The notes: a model not told the origin generated them from the letters alone. A DNA stretch of 64,000 bases from Planococcus maritimus (GCF_001687625.2 NZ_CP016538.2:2014501-2078500), one strand, 5' to 3'; shown: positions 29,579 to 39,699, counted from the first letter of the stretch. Program-made: numbers and translations.

Positions 29579-30924
29579 ACTGTTTTTTCCTCCTTTTGTT
29601 GTGTAAGCCACTGAGCTAATACAGCGGTCGCGTAATTTCCATTAATAAATGATTTTGATTCAATGAAGCGGTCAAAGAGCGGCAAATTGGTCTTCACGCC
29701 TTCAATTGCCGTTTCATCGAAGAATGTTCTGGATTTCTCCAGCACCTCTTCCCTTGTAGCGCCTGTCAACACCACTTTGGCAATCATCGGATCGTAAAAA
29801 GGCGTTACTTTGTTGCCTTCTTCATATCCGGTTTCGATGCGTGCCCCAGCGCCCCATTTCAAGACAGATAATGTCCCAGGAGATGGGAAGAACGTTTTTG
29901 GGTCTTCCGCATAAATTCGATATTCAATCGAATGGCCTTTTGACTGGATTGTCTCTTGCGCAGGCAAGGATTCACCCCTGGCCACAAGAATTTGCCATTC
30001 GACCAAGTCAACGCCTGTCACTTCTTCTGTAATCGGATGTTCCACTTGCAAACGCGTGTTCATTTCTAGGAAATAAAAATTGTTATTTTCATCGACAATG
30101 AACTCGACCGTTCCGGCGTTCGTGTAATCGACCGCACGTGCCGCTTGGACAGCTGCTTCGCACAGCTTGACTCTTACAGATTCCGGCAAATCCGGTGATG
30201 GCGATTCCTCGATAACTTTTTGATTGCGGCGCTGCACAGAGCAATTGCGCTCGAACAAATGAACAATATTGCCCGACTCATCACCGAAGATCTGCACTTC
30301 GATGTGACGTGCATTGGCGATGAACTTTTCTAAATAAACAATATCGTCTCCAAAATACGCCTTCGCACGATTTTTAACCGAATCGAACTGTTGAGTGAGC
30401 GCTTGCTCACTTTCACACAACACCATGCCGATGCCGCCGCCTCCCGCACTCGCTTTTAACATCAGCGGATAACCAATCTCTTTTGCTGCCAAGACAGCCG
30501 CATCAACATCTGAGACCCCTTCAGCTGTCCCTGGCACGACCGGCACGCCTGCTTGCTTCATCGTACGCCGCGAACCGAGCTTATCTCCCATTGTCTCGAT
30601 GACCTCAGCTTTCGGACCGATGAAGAGGAGTCCCGCTTCTGTGACTTTGCGCGCAAAATCAGCGTTTTCCGATAATAGCCCATAACCCGGATGGATTGCA
30701 TCTGCCTGGCGTGCTAGGGCTTCTTCAATGATTTTATCTGCTTGTAAATAAGACTGTGCGACCGGATTTGGACCGATCGCTGCCGCTTCTGTCGCTTCAC
30801 TCACATAAGGCAGTTCCCCATCCGCCTCTGAGTGGATCGCAACGGTTTCGATGCCGAGGCGCTCGCATGTGCGAATAATTCGACGCGCAATTTCGCCCCG
30901 GTTGGCAATCAGGATTTTTTTCAT
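29575..30924 (-). CDS. Biotin carboxylase subunit of acyl-CoA carboxylase (AccC-like, YngHA)
   Basis: ATP-grasp enzyme that carboxylates biotin on the neighbouring carrier, 449 aa. It begins MKKILIANRGEIARRIIRTC. The ATP-binding Gly-rich loop KASAGGGGIGMVL, YLEKFIANARHIEVQIFGD and EMNTRLQVEHPITE are diagnostic. The frame is open to 30963, but ATG 30924 follows GGGGG and is the family start. It is unlikely to be the fatty-acid AccC, because the neighbours are YngE/YngF-type. Confidence 0.9.
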   Translation of the reverse strand: MKKILIANRGEIARRIIRTCERLGIETVAIHSEADGELPYVSEATEAAAIGPNPVAQSYLQADKIIEEALARQADAIHPGYGLLSENADFARKVTEAGLLFIGPKAEVIETMGDKLGSRRTMKQAGVPVVPGTAEGVSDVDAAVLAAKEIGYPLMLKASAGGGGIGMVLCESEQALTQQFDSVKNRAKAYFGDDIVYLEKFIANARHIEVQIFGDESGNIVHLFERNCSVQRRNQKVIEESPSPDLPESVRVKLCEAAVQAARAVDYTNAGTVEFIVDENNNFYFLEMNTRLQVEHPITEEVTGVDLVEWQILVARGESLPAQETIQSKGHSIEYRIYAEDPKTFFPSPGTLSVLKWGAGARIETGYEEGNKVTPFYDPMIAKVVLTGATREEVLEKSRTFFDETAIEGVKTNLPLFDRFIESKSFINGNYATAVLAQWLTQQKEEKTV

Positions 30925-31062
30925 GTATGAAATACCCCCTAAGTTTTCTCCCTTCTCTAGCATATACGAATTTTGTAAGCGATTTCAACTATTCAAAAAA
31001 ATATTTTCCATAATGTTCCGCCTGTTAGGTTTCATTACAAGACTATTGCATCTTCTGCCATT

Positions 31063-31083
31063 AAAAAAAGCCTCCGAGGAGAC
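31063..31083 (-). terminator. Intrinsic terminator after the enoyl-CoA hydratase gene
   Basis: Minus strand: AGTCTCC-tc-GGAGGCT followed by a run of T, directly at the stop codon. The biotin carboxylase gene downstream therefore probably has its own promoter or depends on readthrough. Confidence 0.75.
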
Positions 31084-31836
31084 TTATTTTTTGCTTTTGT
31101 TCAAAAATCCATCCACAGCCTGATGATGGGCTTCTTGTTCCCACAATCTAGCGCACTCACGAATCTCGTGATCGACCCGCTGTTTCAAATTCGTTTCCTG
31201 CCATTTACGAATTGCCATTGCTTTATACGCATGATGCACAGACGGCAGCACACGGTTCATTGACGCCAGGAATCGTTCGATATCCCCGTCCTCCTCGATG
31301 ATGGCGCTGGCCCAGCCGTTCTCAAGCAGTTCACCCGCAGAGTAGGCACGTGCATCACTGAGCATCTTCAGTGCCGCGTCATGTTTTAAGGTTTCAAATA
31401 GATAAGTGCCGCCGCCCCAGCCGCTCGTGATGGCGAGCGTTCCTTGAATGAACCCACATTTGGCATGGCTTCTGACCAGCCGGTAATCGCAAGCCGTGGC
31501 AATCTCACAGCCCCCGCCGACTGCAGTGCCGTTAACGAGTGCGATGACCGGGACAGGAATCGTTTTGATGCGATACAAAGCTTCTCCCATGCGATTGAGC
31601 ATCGGCCAAGCTTGCTGTTCGGTCTTCAGTTCATGGAACACAGACAAGTCTCCGCCTGAACAAAATGCCTGCTCACCTGTTGCGGTGATGATGACAAAAC
31701 GAATGTCTTGTTCGCTTGCACGGATGGCCAGTTCTTCAAAGCCCACCATTACTTGTTCGTTGACGGCATTGCGGATATGCGGCCGGTCGATGGTAAAAGT
31801 CAGTATTCCATTATGATTTTCAATTGTATACGCCAT
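31084..31836 (-). CDS. Enoyl-CoA hydratase/isomerase family protein
   Basis: Crotonase-fold enzyme of 250 aa. The oxyanion-hole motifs are ATGEQAFCSGGDL and NGTAVGGGCEIATACDYRLV, followed by GFIQGTLAITSGWGG. The adjacency to a biotin-dependent carboxylase suggests a YngF-like methylglutaconyl-CoA hydratase role, by inference. A GTG at 31848 overlaps the ribosome site, so the start is put at ATG 31836 (GAGGTG about nine nt upstream). Confidence 0.82.
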   Translation of the reverse strand: MAYTIENHNGILTFTIDRPHIRNAVNEQVMVGFEELAIRASEQDIRFVIITATGEQAFCSGGDLSVFHELKTEQQAWPMLNRMGEALYRIKTIPVPVIALVNGTAVGGGCEIATACDYRLVRSHAKCGFIQGTLAITSGWGGGTYLFETLKHDAALKMLSDARAYSAGELLENGWASAIIEEDGDIERFLASMNRVLPSVHHAYKAMAIRKWQETNLKQRVDHEIRECARLWEQEAHHQAVDGFLNKSKK

Positions 31837-31885
31837 GGTTTTGCTCACCTCAGGTTTTATTTTACCTGTTTTTCGGCAAATGAAA

Positions 31886-31921
31886 AAGGTTATCCGGAGC
31901 CATGGCCTCCAGATAACCTTT
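31886..31921 (-). terminator. Intrinsic terminator after rpmF
   Basis: Minus strand: long stem AAAGGTTATCTGGAG / CTCCGGATAACCTTT around GCCATGGC, followed by TTTTTC. It ends the DUF177-rpmF transcript. Confidence 0.85.
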
Positions 31922-31939
31922 CTCGCAGCAAATACTGTT

Positions 31940-32116
31940 TTATTTGCTAGCTACTACTTCTTTGCCTTTGTATGATCCACATGCTTTGCAGACATGGTGA
32001 GCCAATTTACTTTCGCCACAGCTTGGGCACGCTACCATACCAGGTACGGAAAGCTTGAAATGCGTACGGCGTTTTCTTTTAGCGGTTTTGGATGTTCTTC
32101 TGAACGGTACAGCCAT
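31940..32116 (-). CDS. rpmF: 50S ribosomal protein L32
   Basis: 58-residue zinc-ribbon ribosomal protein. It begins [19 protein letters not shown]; Cys pairs are CPSCG and CKACG, so this is the zinc-binding (Cys+) form. The start ATG has GGAGGTG upstream; three extra codons in the open frame are ignored. It follows the DUF177 gene as in most bacteria. Confidence 0.98.
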   Translation of the reverse strand: MAVPFRRTSKTAKRKRRTHFKLSVPGMVACPSCGESKLAHHVCKACGSYKGKEVVASK

Positions 32117-32140
32117 TGGTGACACCTCCTTACAATGATT

Positions 32141-32677
32141 CTATTCATCTGTCTGATCGAAATACTTGGCTAAATCAGCCAGTCTTGGATCCGGTTTTGA
32201 TTGTGCTTCTTCCTTCTCTGCTTGAACTTCTTCGTCTGACAAATAAGACCAGTCGTTGCCGCCTTTGATGACGGTTTGTTCCGAGTCTTCCTTAAAGACC
32301 TGTATTGGGACTTCAAGGGCGATCAGCTCTTCTAAAATCGGCTGAAGATTGATAACTTCAGTCGTTACTGTGTGAACGTATTCGTTCTCGCCTTCTTCAC
32401 GGCCTTTTTCAGACCAATCGAAGATTTCCACAGTGTCGATGCTGATCGGGTATTCGACATCTTCCCAAGTTCTTGCACAGGGCAGCGTTAGCGTCCCTTC
32501 AAGATGGAGCATGCACGTCATTTGTTGCGAACCAATCGTACAGTGTCCTGTGACGTGTATAGGAGATACGGCGCGAATATCACTATTGCGCTTTTTCGCC
32601 TCATCCAATTGAACATACTGGTCAATTGGCATCCCGTCGTTACGATACTTTTGTAGCTGTTGAATCGCTATTTTCAT
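32141..32677 (-). CDS. DUF177 family protein (YceD/YlbN)
   Basis: 178-residue cytoplasmic protein of the YceD family, conserved next to rpmF and thought to act in 23S rRNA or large-subunit accumulation. The conserved CARTWEDVEYPIS stretch and an acidic C-terminus are seen. It is the first gene of the rpmF transcript, with a strong promoter at 32706-32734. Confidence 0.88.
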   Translation of the reverse strand: MKIAIQQLQKYRNDGMPIDQYVQLDEAKKRNSDIRAVSPIHVTGHCTIGSQQMTCMLHLEGTLTLPCARTWEDVEYPISIDTVEIFDWSEKGREEGENEYVHTVTTEVINLQPILEELIALEVPIQVFKEDSEQTVIKGGNDWSYLSDEEVQAEKEEAQSKPDPRLADLAKYFDQTDE

Positions 32678-32705
32678 AAGTAATCACCTCAAGACAACAA
32701 AGTTG

Positions 32706-32734
32706 ATTATATAATGTAGAACAAACGATGTCAA
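32706..32734 (-). promoter_or_regulatory. Sigma-A promoter of the DUF177-rpmF operon
   Basis: On the minus strand, perfect -35 TTGACA (32729-32734) and -10 TATAAT (32706-32711) with 17-nt spacing. It is divergent from the tmcAL promoter 10 bp away. Confidence 0.9.
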
Positions 32735-32743
32735 GAAAAAATC

Positions 32744-32773
32744 TTGTCACCATAATTCGCTCATCGTTATACT
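32744..32773 (+). promoter_or_regulatory. Sigma-A promoter of tmcAL
   Basis: -35 TTGTCA (32744-32749) and -10 TATACT (32768-32773) with an 18-nt spacer, 31 bp before the start codon. Confidence 0.75.
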
Positions 32774-32804
32774 AGAACTAATCATACCAAAAGAAGGTGC
32801 TGTA

Positions 32805-34019
32805 ATGAAAGCGACAGGAATCGTTGTTGAATATAACCCTTTTCATAATGGTCATTTGCATCACGCGGCAAAAGCAAAAGAACTGTCAGGCGCTGACATC
32901 GTCATAGCCGTCATGAGCGGTCAGTTTCTTCAGCGTGGCGAGCCGGCGTTTGCCGACAAATGGACGCGTACAGAAATGGCATTGTCAGCCGGCGTTGATG
33001 TGGTCATCGAACTGCCCTATGCTTTTGCAACGGCACAGGCTTCAGAGTTTGCGCGAGGTGCGATTGAATTGCTCGACGCGGCCGGATGTTCTTCTTTTTG
33101 CTTCGGGAGCGAGCAAGGCACAATCGAACCGTTTCTAAATAGCCTGAAGCTATTGAGCACAGAAAGAGAGCGCTACAACCAGATTATCCACGATAGAATC
33201 CAGACTGGAATCAGCTACCCGAAAGCGCTAAATGATGCTTACCTGACTTTGACCAAAGGCAGTGAGGGTTATGCCGATTTAACCAAACCGAACAATATTC
33301 TCGGCTATCATTATATCGAAGCCGCACATAAGCTCAGCAGCCCGATAAAACCATTGACGATCCAGCGCATCGGCGCAGGCTATCACGACCCATTAGAGCC
33401 CGGCAGCGCAATCGCCAGTGCGACCGGTATCCGCAATGCCTTCTTTGAAGGTGAAGAGCTCAACCAACTATCGCCTTATTTACCCTCGAGCAGCATTCGA
33501 TTGCTTGAACGTGTTCACTTGGAGCAGCAAGGCTTTGTCGATTGGCAGAGATTTTATCCGATGCTGCGTTTTACGATTTTGCGCGAAGGGCCAAAAGCAC
33601 TTTCCCGTTTTGCCGAAGTGACAGAAGGCATCGAAAATTTAATCCACGAGGCAGCAAAGCGTTCGGAAACCTTCGATATCTTCATTAACCGAGTGAAAAG
33701 CAAACGCTTTACCCGCACGCGCATTCAGCGCATGCTGACGCATATTTTCACTGGCTACACCCATCAGGAAGCTCAAGCCGCTAAACATCCGGAGTATATT
33801 CGTTTGCTCGGCATGACATCGCATGGCAGGCAGTTCTTGAACGGACAGAAAAAAGCTATCCCACTCCCTATCATCAGCCGTGCAGCTGATTTGACCGGGA
33901 ATATGGGACAGCTCGATATCCGTGCCTCAACCCTTTACCTTCAAGCGATTGGCGCAGATTCCTTGAAAAAAGAATACACGACACCGCCCATTTACCTGGG
34001 TGAAAGTTCCGACAAATAA
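32805..34019 (+). CDS. tmcAL: tRNA(Met) cytidine acetate ligase (YlbM)
   Basis: Makes N4-acetylcytidine at the wobble position of elongator tRNA-Met from acetate and ATP. 404 aa; the nucleotidyltransferase HxGH-type motif is in YNPFHNGHLHH near the N-terminus, and KWTRTEMALSAGVDVVIELP follows. The ribosome site AAGAAGG is weak but well placed. Its 3' end overlaps the convergent ylbL by 28 bp. Confidence 0.92.
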   Translation: MKATGIVVEYNPFHNGHLHHAAKAKELSGADIVIAVMSGQFLQRGEPAFADKWTRTEMALSAGVDVVIELPYAFATAQASEFARGAIELLDAAGCSSFCFGSEQGTIEPFLNSLKLLSTERERYNQIIHDRIQTGISYPKALNDAYLTLTKGSEGYADLTKPNNILGYHYIEAAHKLSSPIKPLTIQRIGAGYHDPLEPGSAIASATGIRNAFFEGEELNQLSPYLPSSSIRLLERVHLEQQGFVDWQRFYPMLRFTILREGPKALSRFAEVTEGIENLIHEAAKRSETFDIFINRVKSKRFTRTRIQRMLTHIFTGYTHQEAQAAKHPEYIRLLGMTSHGRQFLNGQKKAIPLPIISRAADLTGNMGQLDIRASTLYLQAIGADSLKKEYTTPPIYLGESSDK

Positions 34020-35017
34020 TCGAGTGCCGCATCGATGTCGGTGACAGGAATGATCTTCATATCGGTACCAATTTTCTCTGCCGTCTCAACCGCTAAGTCA
34101 AAATTGCTTGGCGAGTCAGAGTCGGCCTCATCATCCGGTGCAAAAAAGATATCGATGTCCGCACGGTCTGCCGCAATGACCTTTTGGTCGATCCCACCGA
34201 TGGGTCCGACCGTTCCATCACTTTCCATCGTGCCAGTACCGGCAATGTCGTATCCTTGGGTAATATCTTCGTCCAATAATTGATTCAAAATTTCCAGAGT
34301 GAACATCAGCCCTGCGGACGGACCACCGATCGTATCAGAATCAATCGTAACATTTGGAGTCGTTTCAATTTCCTTGTCTTCTACAAAAGAAATACCGATG
34401 CCGGCACGCTCAGGCTCTGTCGGCAGTGGGGCGAGTGTGACTTTTTGGGTGATGGTGCGCTCATCGCGCTCTATCACCAATTCCACTTCATCCCCCACTT
34501 TTTTTCCGCTTAGATAATCAAGAAATTCTTCCATCGAACCATAGGCCTGTCCATCAATTTCCAATAACCGGTCTCCAGGGGACAATATCCCGGCAGCAGC
34601 CCCATCTTCTAGCACATTCAAGATAAAAACACCTTTGCTCAATACTTCATACGGCTTGCCCGCCTCTTCAAAGGCTATTTGCAGCGCATTGACTTGGGAG
34701 TCGGACATAAGCTTCAATTGCCTAACATTGTATTCCTCATCACTTTCATGAGGACTTCTCACTTGTTCCGGGTCCAGCACTTTATAACCTTCCTGAAATT
34801 GAGCCATTACGTATAGTGCTGGCGTGGCATTGAACATTGTGACAGTCATCAGGCTAAGCGTGCCTGCATCGTCTTCATCACGCCCTGCCACTTCCACAAG
34901 AGGCGATAGCTCATATGCATCTCCCGGGCGTGAAATATACGCATCCAGCCGGTAGGAGCTGACAAATACGACAAGCGCCATCACTAGCACAAAAAACCAT
35001 AGCTTTTTACTTTTCAA
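33992..35017 (-). CDS. ylbL: Membrane-anchored PDZ/Lon-type serine protease (YlbL, SepM family)
   Basis: N-terminal membrane anchor (about 6-21), PDZ domain (about 125-195) and a C-terminal Lon S16 protease domain with catalytic Ser234 in GGPSAG and Lys279 in GGIDQK. 341 aa. The family acts on the outer face of the membrane; in Bacillus YlbL is linked to DNA-damage checkpoint recovery. It lies 55 bp downstream of the coaD stop in Bacillus-like order, with ylbJ and ylbK missing between them. Confidence 0.92.
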   Translation of the reverse strand: MKSKKLWFFVLVMALVVFVSSYRLDAYISRPGDAYELSPLVEVAGRDEDDAGTLSLMTVTMFNATPALYVMAQFQEGYKVLDPEQVRSPHESDEEYNVRQLKLMSDSQVNALQIAFEEAGKPYEVLSKGVFILNVLEDGAAAGILSPGDRLLEIDGQAYGSMEEFLDYLSGKKVGDEVELVIERDERTITQKVTLAPLPTEPERAGIGISFVEDKEIETTPNVTIDSDTIGGPSAGLMFTLEILNQLLDEDITQGYDIAGTGTMESDGTVGPIGGIDQKVIAADRADIDIFFAPDDEADSDSPSNFDLAVETAEKIGTDMKIIPVTDIDAALDYLSELSPR

Positions 35018-35050
35018 CGCATATCCTCTCCTTTTTGTTCACACCACAAT

Positions 35051-35072
35051 AAAAAGCCACGTAGTACGTGAC
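35051..35072 (-). terminator. Intrinsic terminator after coaD
   Basis: Minus strand: AGTCACGTA-CTACGTGGCT stem then TTTTTA, overlapping the end of coaD. Confidence 0.7.
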
Positions 35073-36120
<1,048 letters not shown>

Positions 36121-36203
36121 ACTATCGCCTCTAACTTTATCATTTTAGTACTGCAAGTGCTGTCCTTAATGTTAGAATGAATTCTGGAAAGGACGTGTTT
36201 TAA

Positions 36204-36584
36204 ATGATACAACGTTTTATCGAGCTCGGAGAAGGGTACGGCGATATATATGAACTTCGCCAATTAATGGAGAGCAATAAAGAACGGTTTATGCATGGAT
36301 TCGTTTTCGTTTCAAAAACGAAAGACGGCCAGCCCGTCGTTTCCGTTGCTGCTGCCTTCCGCCCAGCACAAGAAGGCAATTTCATGCCGATTTATCTATG
36401 CAGAGAAGGCATACCGGACGGCTCGAAGCGACTGGCGGTGTTCGAGGAAACAGTTAAGCAATTAGGCCATGAGCCAATTCGCATGGACGTTAAGCATTCC
36501 TCGCAATACGCGGACACCAAACTTTATTTTGGCCATCTCATTGCCATCCTCAGGCTCAACCATTATATTCCGCCGATGCAATGA
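36204..36584 (+). CDS. Conserved hypothetical protein (possibly DUF7147 family)
   Basis: 126-residue soluble protein I do not firmly recognise. It starts MIQRFIELGEGYGDIYELRQL, with a ribosome site AAAGGA ten nt upstream. It is mixed alpha/beta by composition, without membrane segments or a metal motif. Similar short proteins occur near ylbG in Bacillales and are sometimes mislabelled methylthioribose kinase; no kinase motif is visible here. It ends exactly where the convergent ylbG ends. Confidence 0.7.
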   Translation: MIQRFIELGEGYGDIYELRQLMESNKERFMHGFVFVSKTKDGQPVVSVAAAFRPAQEGNFMPIYLCREGIPDGSKRLAVFEETVKQLGHEPIRMDVKHSSQYADTKLYFGHLIAILRLNHYIPPMQ

Positions 36585-36857
36585 TCACAAGCCGATTTTA
36601 TAATCGTATTCTTTTGCTTTATCCGGCTTGGCGTTTTCGTATTCCGTCTTAAGGAAAGGACGCTGGGATTCCAGCACTTTCTTGACATACGGCAGTTTGG
36701 ATAGTTTTTCTTTCGTGGCTTCAATTTTTTCCTGGTCCATATAGACAACAACATATTTCAATTTGCGGGAAATGAAATGGACGTGCCCATACTTCCGCAA
36801 CGATTTTGCTTGTTTGAGCTGATGCACATAGACAATCAGACCTTGGCGATCATGCAT
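36585..36857 (-). CDS. ylbG: DUF2129 family protein YlbG
   Basis: 90-residue cytoplasmic protein. The core [26 protein letters not shown] start and [20 protein letters not shown] are typical of YlbG. Function unknown. It is found upstream of rsmD in Bacillus; here a plus-strand gene lies between them. Confidence 0.85.
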   Translation of the reverse strand: MHDRQGLIVYVHQLKQAKSLRKYGHVHFISRKLKYVVVYMDQEKIEATKEKLSKLPYVKKVLESQRPFLKTEYENAKPDKAKEYDYKIGL

Positions 36858-36982
36858 ATCTATCCCTCTTTTCTAAAGTCTAGAATACCATAGGTCTAAA
36901 AAAAGCCGCAACCGAATAAACTGACAGCAAGTAGAGCGTTCCGCTATAATGTGGATACTACCAAAACAGGGGGTAATACATA

Positions 36983-37897
36983 ATGGGTAAGAAAACGAAA
37001 ATCGGCCTGGCAGCAGCCGCTGTCGGTGCCGCAGCATGGGCTGGCTCAAAAGCATTTACCGAACCGCAAAAACGGCCGCAAAAAGCCGTTCTCGATTATG
37101 GACATCCAATTGTCTTGGCCCATCGCGGCGGCAGTTCGCTCGCACCGGAACATACGATGGCTGCCTTTGACCGTGCAGCAGAACTCGGGGTCCACGGATT
37201 TGAAATCGATATCCGCATGACGAACGACGAAGAAATTTTGGTATTCCACGACGAATTCGTCGACCGCACTTCCGGGTCTGCCGGTCGCGTTGCTGAAATG
37301 ACGCTCGATGAATTACGCACACTTGACCTTGGTTATCATTTCGTCGATGAGCATGGTGAACATTCCTATCGCGGAAAAGGCGAAAAAGTTGTCCTTCTGC
37401 GCGAATTGATGGAAAAATTCCCTCATATGTATATCAACATCGACATTAAAGACGCACCGGATACGTATGAGGGCAGTCTAGTGCCATCCAAGCTATGGCG
37501 CTTGATTGAATCTTTGGGTGCAGAAGACCGCGTTGTCGTCACTAGCTTCTACGACGAACAAATTGACCGTTTCAATTTATACGCACAAAACCGTGTCGCG
37601 CTTGGCGCTGGTGAAAATGAAGTGCGCAAGGCTTTCGCTTCTTTCAACAGCCAGTTCGGCCATCTATATGCACCGCGTGCGGATGTCTTGCAAATTCCGG
37701 TGAAGCATTCGGTATTCCGCCTCGATTCTGCACGGTTCATCGCCTTTTTGGACCGTTTGAATGTCCCGGTCCATTATTGGGTCATCGATGATAAGGAATC
37801 GATGGAGAAGCTGATCCACGCTGGTGCTAAAGGCATCATCACGGACCGCCCTGATATCGCTATTGAATTGATCTCGGCACTTGAGGAAACACGCTAA
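36983..37897 (+). CDS. Glycerophosphodiester phosphodiesterase family protein
   Basis: Hydrolyses glycerophosphodiesters to glycerol 3-phosphate and an alcohol. 304 aa; a short N-terminal hydrophobic segment (about 6-25) may be a membrane anchor or signal. The catalytic region is LAHRGGSSLAPEHTMAAF with FEIDIRMT and HDEFVDRTS. The usual PEN motif reads PEH here, a variant. The ribosome site GGGGG is nine nt before ATG. It is inserted between ylbG and ylbF, unlike Bacillus. Confidence 0.9.
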   Translation: MGKKTKIGLAAAAVGAAAWAGSKAFTEPQKRPQKAVLDYGHPIVLAHRGGSSLAPEHTMAAFDRAAELGVHGFEIDIRMTNDEEILVFHDEFVDRTSGSAGRVAEMTLDELRTLDLGYHFVDEHGEHSYRGKGEKVVLLRELMEKFPHMYINIDIKDAPDTYEGSLVPSKLWRLIESLGAEDRVVVTSFYDEQIDRFNLYAQNRVALGAGENEVRKAFASFNSQFGHLYAPRADVLQIPVKHSVFRLDSARFIAFLDRLNVPVHYWVIDDKESMEKLIHAGAKGIITDRPDIAIELISALEETR

Positions 37898-37900
37898 TAA

Positions 37901-37934
37901 AAAAACTGCAACCCTTTGGGGTTGCAGTTTTTTT
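37901..37934. terminator. Bidirectional terminator between the phosphodiesterase gene and ylbF
   Basis: Stem AAACTGCAACCC / GGGGTTGCAGTTT with A and T runs on both sides, between convergent genes. Confidence 0.9.
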
Positions 37935-37935
37935 A

Positions 37936-38382
37936 TTAGGCTGAACAAGAACAGCCGCCTCCTGTGCCGCAGCCACTTCCGCAAGAAGAATCCGATGAAA
38001 AGAATGGATTACTCGAGGGAATCTTGACCGCTTCTGACACCGACCGGCCGAGAATGAAGCTAACTTGATCCATCAAGTCTTGCAGCTCATTTTCCGCGAG
38101 CCGCAGCTCTGCCACTTTCTCGTTCAAATCCAACCGGCGTTTGTCGACTCGGATCTGCTTCATCACCCGTTTGTAATCGGGATGGTATTTGCCGAAGCGC
38201 TGCACTTCCTCGTACAGCTCCTTCAGCCTGGCGAAGTCGTGGATCTCCCTTGCCAATTGTGTATCGCTATAGACAGAGTCATAGGCATCGCGGTATGTCG
38301 CGGCCTGCTCTGATTGCAGTATCATTTCACTCAGCTCGTCCGCAGAGTCAGTTATACTAACCCATTCGTAGGTCATGATCAC
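37936..38382 (-). CDS. ricF: YlbF/RicF family regulator
   Basis: Helical protein of the Com_YlbF fold (about residues 1-115) with a C-terminal Cys/Gly-rich tail SSCGSGCGTGGGCSCSA carrying four Cys. In Bacillus it forms the Ric complex with YmcA and YaaT, carries iron-sulfur clusters and modulates RNase Y and development. Start GTG 38382 has AGGAGG eight nt upstream; ATG two codons later is an alternative. 148 aa. Confidence 0.88.
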   Translation of the reverse strand: MIMTYEWVSITDSADELSEMILQSEQAATYRDAYDSVYSDTQLAREIHDFARLKELYEEVQRFGKYHPDYKRVMKQIRVDKRRLDLNEKVAELRLAENELQDLMDQVSFILGRSVSEAVKIPSSNPFFSSDSSCGSGCGTGGGCSCSA

Positions 38383-38494
38383 TTTGCATTCCTCCTCTAC
38401 GCTTTCATCATATCAGATTGTTTTCCGGATTCATATACTGTTCACTTCCGAATACGGCGCTAGCCCATTCGGCAACTCGGAAGCAAATGTTGCT

Positions 38495-39559
38495 TTATTG
38501 GCTTTCATGTACACTCGGATCTTGTTTCAGCAAAATTTGGCTGTAGTACTTGCCGAATACACCGACACCTATCTGGTTGTACTGCGTATTTAACAAAGTT
38601 TCCCTGTGGCTCGGGGAATTGAACCAGCCATGTAAAGTCTCTGCTGCATCATAATACCGCGAAGCTGTATTGATTGCGGCCAGGTCGAACGGGATATCTG
38701 CCCCTTGCAGACGGGCTTCAAGATCTTCTACTTCCATCTCTGCGGATGTGAATTCCGTGCGCGCCATTTCTTCGCTCGTCTGCTCAGCCAATATATTGAT
38801 GCCGATATTCTCCTTAACTAAGGAACGATGATGGCGAAGCCGATAGACGTTCGTCAAATCGACCAATTGTTTCGCATTGGCATCATCGATCGATCGCTGT
38901 AAAGTCGATGACGGCCTTGGCGTCACGAGTAAATCGCCAGAATACATCATATCGTAAGGCTGATGGCGGATCAGCGTCTCAGCATCCATAAACCTGACCG
39001 CTTCTAATTGTTGGTCTTCCGCGTCAATATACAATTGCGCATAAAGATCTTCAAAGCTAACTAGAATCCGTTTATCCATATCCTGCTCGCTTAAATTGAA
39101 TGTATACGTATTAGTGCCGTATTTGACCGTCACTTCGTTTTCGACAATTGTGAACCTGTACAGGTCGGCTAAGGTTTGCCCAATCGTATAGGGCTCGACA
39201 TCCGTAGACTCCCCAGCTGCATATATTTGGATAATACGGCCTTCTTTCACTCCAACCATGACGAAATTAGAATATGCCGTATCGTATACCCACCATTCGT
39301 AAGCGAACGCGGATGGCTCGATACGGTCTGGCTTGCCATGCTCTGCCAGCCATTCTTCCGCCGGCTCGCCGATATGGACAGAAAGCCCACTTGCTGGCCT
39401 GTCCACATCAAGGACCGGTTCCATCAAATTGTCAGCCGGCAAAGGATCCGCTGAGCGCGGCGCTTCTAATAATTCGTTCTCGCTGATTGACGGGTCCAAG
39501 TAAAACAGTCCAATTAGGACAATCGCCAAGAAAATCATGATGCGTAACAAGTCCTTCAC
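38495..39559 (-). CDS. ylbC: CAP-domain protein with N-terminal membrane anchor (YlbC)
   Basis: Predicted extracytoplasmic protein. N-terminal hydrophobic segment (about 5-20), a CAP-associated middle domain and a C-terminal CAP/SCP domain with HGWFNSPSHRETLLNTQYNQIGV. 354 aa from GTG 39559, which has GGAG eight nt upstream; the frame is open six codons further. Function unknown. Confidence 0.85.
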   Translation of the reverse strand: MKDLLRIMIFLAIVLIGLFYLDPSISENELLEAPRSADPLPADNLMEPVLDVDRPASGLSVHIGEPAEEWLAEHGKPDRIEPSAFAYEWWVYDTAYSNFVMVGVKEGRIIQIYAAGESTDVEPYTIGQTLADLYRFTIVENEVTVKYGTNTYTFNLSEQDMDKRILVSFEDLYAQLYIDAEDQQLEAVRFMDAETLIRHQPYDMMYSGDLLVTPRPSSTLQRSIDDANAKQLVDLTNVYRLRHHRSLVKENIGINILAEQTSEEMARTEFTSAEMEVEDLEARLQGADIPFDLAAINTASRYYDAAETLHGWFNSPSHRETLLNTQYNQIGVGVFGKYYSQILLKQDPSVHESQ

Positions 39560-39699
39560 TGAATCAGCTCCTGACACCCATTTTTCTCATTATAACAGCC
39601 GCCTGCATTCTGACACAATCTAGCCATTGCATGTACCTAAAATATGATCTATTATTAAAGAAGCATTCAGTCTTTTTTTGTTATAGAGGAGGAGATCCC

